Shown: positions 7,920 through 14,441 of the stretch, one piece after another
Numbering within the stretch: the stretch's first letter is position 1
Layout: each line of letters opens with the position of its first letter
Source: JANLQB01 sp043735935
GTDB lineage: Bacteria; Verrucomicrobiota; Verrucomicrobiia; Chthoniobacterales; Chthoniobacteraceae
Assembly (NCBI GenBank): GCA_043735935.1
Contig: JAYTDO010000367.1
Coordinates: forward strand, 1 to 21,856
Length of the DNA stretch: 21,856 nt
Direction: 5' to 3'
Made by a program: the position numbers and the translations under genes
The notes under the pieces: generated by a model
Told to the model about the DNA's origin: nothing
The model's input: the letters and a program-made list of their open reading frames with translations, nothing else
Database searches by the model: none

Positions 7920-9467
7920 CTAACTCGCGGGCGCGACCGAGATGTCGAAGACGCCGGTGAGGACGCGCCCGCCGATTCGGACTTGAATCCAGAGCCGGTA
8001 CGGGCCGGGGCGCGGGAACGCATATGGGAAGGTGACTTCTTCGACGCCACCCGGCAGCGGCGCGGTCGGGAGGATCCCGCCGGGGGCATCGCGTTGCGCG
8101 AGGAGTCGCTCGGCGGCCATCGAGACGCTGCCGCTCGGATGAAGGTGCACAAAGACTTCGCCGTCCGCGCGGCGGATGACGGCGTGCCCGGCCATGCCCA
8201 TGTAAGTCTGCAACTGGAGCCGGCGGCCGCCCGGGTCGAGCACGGTGAATCGCAGGGAGGTTTCGCGGTTTTCCACGAGGCCTCCCGCGTTTTCAAAGAT
8301 CATCTTTCCACCGCCCATGAGCGGGCTGACCTGGGTGCGAGTGTCCGGCGCGGGCGCGGGCGGCGGGCTGCCGTGCCAGGAGTCGTCGGCGTCGAGGGTG
8401 AAGGGTTGCGCGGCATTGCCCGTGGGGATGATCGGCGATTGGCACCAGACTTCGTTCGCCATGTTCCAGGTGCTCATCGGTGCGGGAGTGGCGCCGCGCG
8501 GCGCTGGCAGCACGACGGAAGTGGTGAGCGTTTGGCTCAAGCCGTTTTCGTGCGTGATCTCTGCGTAGAGCCGGTAGCTCCCGGCGGGCAGGGGAGGGAG
8601 CACGTTTTCAAAAGTGAAAGGGTCGCGCCGGACTGGATGAAGGTGCGCGAACGCCGTGAAGTCCGGTTCGCGCAGGAGGAACAGGTGCATCAATTTGCCG
8701 TGGTCGGTGACGAGGGTGTCCCACGCGGCAGTCGCGGCGGATTCGGCGGGCGGAGTGAGGCGCAGAAGGTGAAGGTCACCTTCGGTGCGGATGGTTGCGG
8801 TGACGGGGATCGGTTTGTATAGCGCGTTGTTGCGGAAATTGGCGTCGAGCGTGCGCCAGCGAGCGGCGCCTCCGGCGAGGGCGGCGGCCAGTAGCAGGGC
8901 TGCAACGGCGGCTGTGCGGCGGCCGAGCCACCGGTCGGAAGGACTGGCCGGGAGACCGGCATCACGGGTGGCGTCGCGAGCAGCCGCCCTCGCGAGGAGG
9001 ATGGCGGCGGCGATGAGAAACGAGCCGAGAGCGATGAGCGTGATGCCGAGAGCCGGGGGCATGGTGGGCAGGCGGGTTGCGGCCGAGTTGATCGGCACCG
9101 AGACGCTGCCATGTCCGCTTGGATTCTCGACATTCACCCGGAGCCGATACGAGTCGGCGGTCAGGAGCCAGATCGGCGCATTGAAAAGACCGTCGCCGCC
9201 GGGCACGAGCGAGGCGCTGATCGGCGCGGCGGCGATCTCGTCTCCTGCAGCCCAGGGCGCGGCTTGCACCGACACCGCCGCGTCCGCCGGAGCGTGGATG
9301 TCGACTTGTGCGATGCCGGGGAGCGTGGCCGGAGGCCGGATCACGACGCGGACCCGATGCGGACCGGCGTCGCCCTCAAAGAAGATATTCGGGCTGCCGA
9401 CGTGAGCGCCGGAATGGAGGGCGAGCACGAAGAACGCGGCGAGCAGCGCGAGGAGGCGGCGGCTCAT
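7920..9467 (-). CDS. Exported, membrane-anchored protein with two His/Met-rich HLHP modules, probably metal-related
   Basis: The protein is 515 residues. It has a signal peptide (1-21), an extracytoplasmic beta-rich domain (about 25-130) of YtkA/FixH style, membrane segments at about 136-160 and 185-200, and a long C-terminal half. That half holds two related modules. The first has HGKLMHLFLL (256-264) followed by HLHP (275-278); the second has YMGMAGHAVI (422-431) followed by HLHP (441-444). Each then runs into a PGPYRLW/PAGSYRLY strand that ends a beta-sandwich. Closely spaced Met and His residues in an exported protein suggest binding of copper or a similar metal, though this is inference. 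Its ATG overlaps the upstream gene's TGA by four bases (ATGA), so the two are translationally coupled and probably act together at the membrane. Similar HLHP domains occur in proteins found beside copper-handling genes. Confidence 0.8.
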   Translation of the reverse strand: MSRRLLALLAAFFVLALHSGAHVGSPNIFFEGDAGPHRVRVVIRPPATLPGIAQVDIHAPADAAVSVQAAPWAAGDEIAAAPISASLVPGGDGLFNAPIWLLTADSYRLRVNVENPSGHGSVSVPINSAATRLPTMPPALGITLIALGSFLIAAAILLARAAARDATRDAGLPASPSDRWLGRRTAAVAALLLAAALAGGAARWRTLDANFRNNALYKPIPVTATIRTEGDLHLLRLTPPAESAATAAWDTLVTDHGKLMHLFLLREPDFTAFAHLHPVRRDPFTFENVLPPLPAGSYRLYAEITHENGLSQTLTTSVVLPAPRGATPAPMSTWNMANEVWCQSPIIPTGNAAQPFTLDADDSWHGSPPPAPAPDTRTQVSPLMGGGKMIFENAGGLVENRETSLRFTVLDPGGRRLQLQTYMGMAGHAVIRRADGEVFVHLHPSGSVSMAAERLLAQRDAPGGILPTAPLPGGVEEVTFPYAFPRPGPYRLWIQVRIGGRVLTGVFDISVAPAS

Positions 9468-10558
9468 CGGCGGAGGCGCTGCATCCAGCCGCCGATGGCG
9501 AGGCCGATCCGCGCGGCGACGACCGCGAGCGCGGCGGCGATGAGGATGCCGAGCAGATTGAAATCATCGCCCGGCATTTTCCAAAAGTCCGTCTCCGCGC
9601 CGCGTGCGATGTGAAGGAAGAAAGGCCACTGCTTTCCGCCGCCGGCGAAAAACCAATGATCGGCGCCGGGCGACAGGAGGAATCGCGAGAACGGCCACTG
9701 CACCGCGAGGAGAACGGCGAAAAACGCGAGGCCGGACTCGGTGGCCGTAGCCCAACCGTGCGGACGCGGCTTCCGTCCCGGGAAGAGGCGGAGTAGCGCG
9801 TCGAGGGCTAGGGCGGGGATGAATAGGAGCGGGGGAAACGGGGGCGGGAGCAGGTGATCGCGCGGGTGGTAGATCGGCGCCACCTGCGGCGAGCCCGGCA
9901 AGAGAGGGAAAACCCACACGGTCGCGGCGACGAGCAGCATGCCGGCGAGCGCGGCTGTCGTGGCGGAAAAGCGCGCTCGTCCGGACACTGCGACGGCGAC
10001 GAGGACGATGAGGTAACCAGCGCAAGCGACCTGGTAAAACGCGGCCGAGTGCTGGCGGTTTGCGAAATGCACCGCGAGGCTGACCATGAACACCATCGCG
10101 AGTACCGTCCCTGCCGCGAGCGACTCCGCGCCGCGCCGCCCCCACGCGAGCCAGGCACCGATCGTGATGGCGAAGAACGCCGCGGCTTTCAACAACTGCG
10201 GCGGATGCCAGATGCCCGCCGCGAGCCCGTATCCAGCCTGCCACCAGCGGTCGAAAAGGAATGCCGTGGCGAAGGCGATCGCGCCCCACAAAGCCAGCCA
10301 CGAACCGAGCGGCGCTTCCACGCGGCCAAGCCGGACGCCGGCTGCTTCCACGCCCGCTCCGCGAATGGACCCGAGTGCTGCGAGGGCCGCGATCGCGACC
10401 GCCGCGTAATTGGCGATATGCGGCGGCGAAAGCGCGAGGTCGATGCCGATGGTGGATTCCCACGAATAATCCCAAAGCAAACTCAACGGAATGCCGACAG
10501 CGCCGAGGAGCAGGAGCCAGCGCGCGAAACGGCTCGTGGCGGGGGTGGAATGACTCAT
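9464..10558 (-). CDS. Polytopic membrane protein of unknown function, partner of the HLHP protein
   Basis: The protein is 364 residues, with about nine or ten predicted membrane segments spread along its length and very few charged residues inside them. Conserved-looking polar motifs sit at membrane edges: WDYSWESTIGIDLALSPPH (29-47), DRWWQAGYGLAAGIWHPPQ (103-121) and IYHPRDHLLPPPFPPLLF (229-246). The two PPH/HPP segments look like repeats of one motif, and the His residues could bind a metal or heme; I do not recognise a named family. The start was placed at the ATG at 10558, seven codons inside the longest frame, just before the first hydrophobic segment. It lies upstream of, and overlaps by four bases, the HLHP protein gene, so the two form an operon. 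Confidence 0.82.
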   Translation of the reverse strand: MSHSTPATSRFARWLLLLGAVGIPLSLLWDYSWESTIGIDLALSPPHIANYAAVAIAALAALGSIRGAGVEAAGVRLGRVEAPLGSWLALWGAIAFATAFLFDRWWQAGYGLAAGIWHPPQLLKAAAFFAITIGAWLAWGRRGAESLAAGTVLAMVFMVSLAVHFANRQHSAAFYQVACAGYLIVLVAVAVSGRARFSATTAALAGMLLVAATVWVFPLLPGSPQVAPIYHPRDHLLPPPFPPLLFIPALALDALLRLFPGRKPRPHGWATATESGLAFFAVLLAVQWPFSRFLLSPGADHWFFAGGGKQWPFFLHIARGAETDFWKMPGDDFNLLGILIAAALAVVAARIGLAIGGWMQRLRR

Positions 10559-10680
10559 GTGCGGCGTTCCCATACACACGTGGGGCCGATCGCGCCAGCT
10601 TCGTGCAGGTGTTGAAAATTGTGATTGCCGTCGTTCAAAGGCGTCAGTAGAACCCCAAAGTTCCCCAACCCGTAATACTT
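10559..10680. promoter_or_regulatory. Divergent promoter region
   Basis: These 122 bases lie between the membrane-protein gene (minus) and the PEP-CTERM gene (plus). The plus-strand half is more AT-rich (TTGAAAATTGTGATTG near 10612), which may hold promoter elements, but I cannot define a -35/-10 pair. Neither start has a clear Shine-Dalgarno sequence. Confidence 0.3.
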
Positions 10681-11400
10681 ATGAAACTCCAATTCGTCGC
10701 ACCTATCGCACTTGCCGTCGCACTGCTCTCGACCCCCGCCCGCGCGGGATTTCACGTGATGCAAATCGAACAGTTCATCGGCGCTGTGAACGGCGATACC
10801 TCGGCGCAGGCCATTCAGTTGCGTATGATCAACCCCGGTCAAACGTTTGTCAGCCTTTCGCGGGTCCGGGCTTGGGATGCGAACGGCGCGAATCCGGTGC
10901 TCCTCGTCGACATGACGACCGACGTAGGCAATGGCGCCACCGGCGACAGGATTCTTCTCGCGTCGTCGTCGTTCAATACGATCATGGCGTCCGTCTCCGG
11001 CTATAACAAAGACTTCACGCTCACGAATGTCGTCCCCGCGAGCTATCTCAGTGGAGGAAAGATCACCTTCGAGCAGGACAATGGAACCATTTACTGGTCG
11101 CTTGCTTTTGGTAGTTACGCCGGGAGCAATACCGGTTCGACGGCGAACGATGCGGACGGCAATTTCGGAGCTGCGACCGTGGCTCCTCCGATCGGATCGG
11201 GTTTCGCGCAGGCGTTGAAATTCAACGGAGCCGCGGCACCGAGCACGACCAATCTCGCCGACTACATCCTTTCCGCAAATCCGGCCACCGTGACCAATAA
11301 CGCGCGCGGTTCGTTCGTCGTCGTGCCCGAACCCGGAAGCGTCGCGTTGCTTGCGGCGCTGGCCATCGGCACGCTCGCGATCGTCCGCCGTCGCTCGTAA
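10681..11400 (+). CDS. PEP-CTERM sorting domain protein
   Basis: The protein is 239 residues. Residues 1-22 form a signal peptide (MKLQFVAPIALAVALL, cleavage after ARA). The C-terminal 25 residues are a classic PEP-CTERM signal: VPEPGS, a hydrophobic segment ALLAALAIGTLAIV, then RRRS. Such proteins are exported and then cut and anchored or released by an exosortase, which is not encoded in this window. The central part is Gly/Thr/Asn-rich beta sequence (DMTTDVGNGATGDRILLA, GTIYWSLAFGSYAG) resembling the lamin-tail or pseudopilin-like exported proteins of this group, with no catalytic motif. Cys is absent. It is a single gene, convergent with the SCO/CusF lipoprotein gene 14 bases away. The role may be in the extracellular matrix or cell surface; this is inference. 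Confidence 0.92.
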   Translation: MKLQFVAPIALAVALLSTPARAGFHVMQIEQFIGAVNGDTSAQAIQLRMINPGQTFVSLSRVRAWDANGANPVLLVDMTTDVGNGATGDRILLASSSFNTIMASVSGYNKDFTLTNVVPASYLSGGKITFEQDNGTIYWSLAFGSYAGSNTGSTANDADGNFGAATVAPPIGSGFAQALKFNGAAAPSTTNLADYILSANPATVTNNARGSFVVVPEPGSVALLAALAIGTLAIVRRRS

Positions 11401-11414
11401 AACGCAGCGAACTT

Positions 11415-12293
11415 TCAGCGCCCGGCGTCCATCGCCCTGCGCAGTTCGGAGACCAGTTCGTCGGCCTTCCACGCGTTTCCGACGAACACTTTTTGCACGC
11501 GTCCCGCCGCGTCGACGACGACCGTCCGAAGGTTATGATCGGTCGGTACGCCGGTGCTCGAAATGGCGAGCCCAAACGCCTTGCCCAGCCCCCGGATCTC
11601 TTCGGCGCGACCGGTCGCGAACGTCCAGTGGGCCGGGTCGGGACGGTAGGGTGCAGCGTAGGTCGCCAGGCGTTCGGGCGTGTCGTAATCGGGATCGAAC
11701 GAGAGCGATAACAGGTGCCATTCGGTTCTCGTCCCGGCGGCCAGCGCTTCGCGTGCGGCCATGAAATTGCGATTCATCAGCGGACAGAAATCGGGAAACG
11801 GACAGCGGGTGAAGATGAAGGTGAACGCGAGTGCACGGCCTTTGAAGTCGCTGAGTCGCTGCGTCTCGCCGCGGGAGTTGGTGAAGGCGCAATCGGGCAG
11901 CGGCGACCCCGGCGGCAGACTTTCGAGCGTTTCGGGTGGAGGCAGAGGGGCGGTGTGGCCGACCTTGCGGGCGTGCTCGATCCATCCGCGATCGTCCGTC
12001 ACGGATAGCCGAAACGTAATAACGTCCCCGGGCAACAAGTCTCGAAACTCCGCCGCATCCGCGGTGTCGAACTCCATCGTCATCGCGTCCATGTAACCCT
12101 CGATCGCCTCATGCGCGATCAACGCTCGACGCCCTTCTTCGCGCATTTCCTGCAAAACTCCGCGCGCTTCATAAATCGCCACCGAGGGCGGGCCGACCAC
12201 CGCAGGTCTGGAGGCGGGTTTACAGCTCGCGACGAAGACGATGCTCAATACGAACGGCGTGGCAGCGAGCCGGCGGAAACGGCGAACATCCAT
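11415..12293 (-). CDS. SCO1/SenC family lipoprotein with N-terminal CusF-like copper-binding domain
   Basis: The protein is 292 residues. It starts with a lipoprotein signal whose lipobox is VASC (Cys24). Residues about 40-112 match the CusF-like periplasmic copper domain: H61 followed by YMDAMTMEF (M68, M71, M73), then LLPGDVITFRLSV. Residues about 130-290 are an SCO/SenC thioredoxin-fold domain with FTRCPFPDFCPLMN (C164, C170) and the distant His of TDHNLR (H253). SCO proteins deliver copper to the CuA site of cytochrome oxidase. Here the two Cys are separated by five residues instead of the usual three. The start at 12293 overlaps the amidohydrolase stop by one base (TAATG), so it is translated after that gene. 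The longer frame lacks a lipoprotein signal at its start. No cytochrome oxidase gene is nearby. Confidence 0.9.
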   Translation of the reverse strand: MDVRRFRRLAATPFVLSIVFVASCKPASRPAVVGPPSVAIYEARGVLQEMREEGRRALIAHEAIEGYMDAMTMEFDTADAAEFRDLLPGDVITFRLSVTDDRGWIEHARKVGHTAPLPPPETLESLPPGSPLPDCAFTNSRGETQRLSDFKGRALAFTFIFTRCPFPDFCPLMNRNFMAAREALAAGTRTEWHLLSLSFDPDYDTPERLATYAAPYRPDPAHWTFATGRAEEIRGLGKAFGLAISSTGVPTDHNLRTVVVDAAGRVQKVFVGNAWKADELVSELRRAMDAGR

Positions 12294-13294
12294 TATTGCG
12301 TGGGATTCGGGGTCGGCGCGGGGCGGCGCAAAATGGCGTGGACGCGTGTGAAGTGTTCGGGTGGAAATCCCCACGCGAGTTTCAACTGATAGTCGCGCTC
12401 GATCACATTATCGATCGCCTGGCAGCGGCGGAGGTCCGACGTGCTCATCAAACCCTGCATCCATCGCCAGTGGCCGAGCACGGGAACCGGAAAATCGCTC
12501 CCGTGCACGAGACGCGGCGCGAGCTTCTCGGTGAGGCACTCCCGGACGTAGCGGCCGCGGAGCGGGACGTTGAACGCGCTGGTGTCCGCGTAAAGATTTG
12601 GGTGTTCGGAAAACATCTCAGCGAGGACGAAAAAGTATTCGGGATCGAGCAGGCCGCTCTTGGTCGCGCAATGGGCGGCGATCACGTTGACGCCGCATTC
12701 GAGCGGCAGTCGGAGCACTCGCGGGTCGGCATATTTCGCCTCGATGACGGGCACCGTGTGTTCGCCTCCGGTGTGCGCGAGCAGTGGCAGGCCGGCCTCC
12801 GCCATTCGTTTCCAAAAGGGGCGGTAACGCGGGTCGTTGCAGTCGATGTTGTGGCAGTTCGGCAGGCATTTCATGGCCACGGCGCCCGCTTCAAGGCAGC
12901 GATCGAGTTCATCGAGGGCGTCGGCGCGTGCAGGGTGAATGGAGCATGCGGGGAGAAATTCCGGATGCTCGCGAGCGACTTTGAAGACGTAGTCATTCGG
13001 GACGTAGAATGATCCGAATCCCTCCATTTTCCGTCCGTCGGGATGATACACTTCGTCTTGCGCGAGCAGCACCGCGGCGCTCAGCGAAGACTCCCGAACG
13101 AGCCGTGCGAGATGGGCCACGTAGACCTCGTCCCATAGAGGGTCGTTGAAACGCACGGGCATCCCGATGTGGCTCGCCATCCAGGCAGCGAGCGGCCGGC
13201 GTGTCCACGCGAGGTGCAGCCAGCAGCCGCTTCCGCGAAGCCCGTTCCCGACGAGGTGCACGTGCATGTCGACAGGAGAATGCGGAGTGCTCAT
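12293..13294 (-). CDS. Metal-dependent amidohydrolase (amidohydrolase 2 / COG2159 type)
   Basis: The protein is 333 residues, a TIM-barrel hydrolase with its metal ligands in the expected order: DMHVH (H11, H13), VAMKCLP (K142), LLAHTGGEH (H174), IAAHC (H208) and HGSDFP (D257). This family includes decarboxylases and hydrolases acting on aromatic or carboxylic substrates; the sequence does not say which. Its length and motifs look complete, and there is no signal peptide, so it is probably cytoplasmic. Its ATG overlaps the dehydrogenase TGA by four bases (ATGA) and its TAA overlaps the SCO lipoprotein ATG by one base, making it the middle gene of a three-gene coupled set. The dehydrogenase and this enzyme might act on the same 2-keto or 2-hydroxy acid pathway, which is inference. 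Confidence 0.88.
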   Translation of the reverse strand: MSTPHSPVDMHVHLVGNGLRGSGCWLHLAWTRRPLAAWMASHIGMPVRFNDPLWDEVYVAHLARLVRESSLSAAVLLAQDEVYHPDGRKMEGFGSFYVPNDYVFKVAREHPEFLPACSIHPARADALDELDRCLEAGAVAMKCLPNCHNIDCNDPRYRPFWKRMAEAGLPLLAHTGGEHTVPVIEAKYADPRVLRLPLECGVNVIAAHCATKSGLLDPEYFFVLAEMFSEHPNLYADTSAFNVPLRGRYVRECLTEKLAPRLVHGSDFPVPVLGHWRWMQGLMSTSDLRRCQAIDNVIERDYQLKLAWGFPPEHFTRVHAILRRPAPTPNPTQ

Positions 13295-14334
13295 TCGATG
13301 CAGTTGATCGGTTTTCCTGCGATGAAGGCCGCGATGTTCTCGTTGGTGACTTCGTTTCGCCGCGCGACGGCTTCGACGCTGTTAAATGCAACGTGCGGGG
13401 TAAAAATGACGTTCGATCGCTGCAGCATCGCGTCGCCCATCATCAGCTCCTGCAACTCCCCGACGCGGTCGGCATCGCGTTCCTCATTCGCGAGGGCATC
13501 GGATCGCAGATGTTTGATAATGTCGCTCGCGATGATCCTGGTCGCGGTGTCGCGCAGCACGCGTTCGTCCTGCAAAACATCGAGGCCCGCCCCGCCGACC
13601 ACTCCGGATTCCAGCGAATCGCGCAGCGCCTGCGTGTCGATGAGTGCGCCTCGCGCCGTGTTGACGACGAGCACCCCGCGTTTGCACCGCGCGAACGCCT
13701 CTGCATTCAGGATGTGATAGGTGCGAGGGGAGAGGGTCGCATGGAGCGAGATGATGTCGGAGCGCGCGAGAAGGTCCTCCAGCGAGACGAAATGGAATCC
13801 GAGCCGGCGCGCGAGATCGTCCGGTTCGTCCACGTCCGACGCCAGCACCTCCATTTGAAATGCGCGCGCGAGTGCCGTGACGCGCTGCCCGATTTGACCC
13901 ATGCCGATAATGCCGAGCGTCTTCCCCGAAAGATCCGAGCCCCGCGTGTCCTCGTAGGAAAACCGCTTGGTCGTGGCCTGGGTATTCATCACCTCGCGGA
14001 GCCGGCGCGAGAGCGCGAGGATGAGGGCGAAGGTGTGTTCAGCCACCGTCGTTTCCCCATAGTGCGGCACGTGCGAAACGACGACGCCCCGCGCACGCAG
14101 GGCATCGGGATCGAGATGATCCGTGGAAGTCGAACGGGTGGTGAGAAAGCGCAGTTTCGGGTGACTGTCGAGAAAGGCCTGATCGACGCGCTGATTGAGG
14201 AAGGTCGAAATGACGACCGCATCGGAATCGACCTCTTCGAGCGAGCGGACGAAGCAGACGTCCCATTCTCCCGCGGAATCCCGGAAGTATGCCTCTTCGG
14301 ATGATTCGGTTTCGACGAAATACGCGGTGATCAC
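13291..14334 (-). CDS. D-isomer-specific 2-hydroxyacid dehydrogenase (D-lactate dehydrogenase-like)
   Basis: The protein is 347 residues. The NAD-binding motif is GIIGMGQIGQRV (141-152) with an acidic residue at the end of strand 2 (D167), favouring NAD over NADP. The catalytic residues are NTARGALID (R218), LQDERV (E247) and FTPHVAFNS (H304), in the standard Arg-Glu-His arrangement. Such enzymes reduce 2-keto acids to D-2-hydroxy acids reversibly; substrate choice (pyruvate, glyoxylate, others) cannot be read from the sequence. A segment of about 40 residues between the Glu and His motifs is longer than in glycerate dehydrogenases and closer to D-lactate dehydrogenases. The start is a GTG at 14334 with no clear ribosome binding site. 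It is the first gene of the coupled minus-strand set and diverges from the metal ATPase gene. Confidence 0.92.
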   Translation of the reverse strand: MITAYFVETESSEEAYFRDSAGEWDVCFVRSLEEVDSDAVVISTFLNQRVDQAFLDSHPKLRFLTTRSTSTDHLDPDALRARGVVVSHVPHYGETTVAEHTFALILALSRRLREVMNTQATTKRFSYEDTRGSDLSGKTLGIIGMGQIGQRVTALARAFQMEVLASDVDEPDDLARRLGFHFVSLEDLLARSDIISLHATLSPRTYHILNAEAFARCKRGVLVVNTARGALIDTQALRDSLESGVVGGAGLDVLQDERVLRDTATRIIASDIIKHLRSDALANEERDADRVGELQELMMGDAMLQRSNVIFTPHVAFNSVEAVARRNEVTNENIAAFIAGKPINCIE

Positions 14335-14441
14335 AAGGCCAACCTAGCCATCGTCGCGCGGACGAAACCACACGAATCTTGTCCAATTGCGTCTCGCGCT
14401 TGGCGTCCGGCCACTTCTCTGGTGATGATGCGCCTCAATCC
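14335..14441. promoter_or_regulatory. Divergent promoter region
   Basis: These 107 bases separate the dehydrogenase gene set (minus) from the metal ATPase gene set (plus). Promoters for both must lie here or just inside the coding ends. I find no obvious metal-regulator operator or -35/-10 pair. Confidence 0.3.

Noticed and set aside
7872..9480. Possible toxin-antitoxin pairing of the NYN protein with a neighbour
   Set aside because: The nearest genes are an exported propeller protein and a large membrane-anchored protein. No small antitoxin-like gene overlaps or adjoins it.
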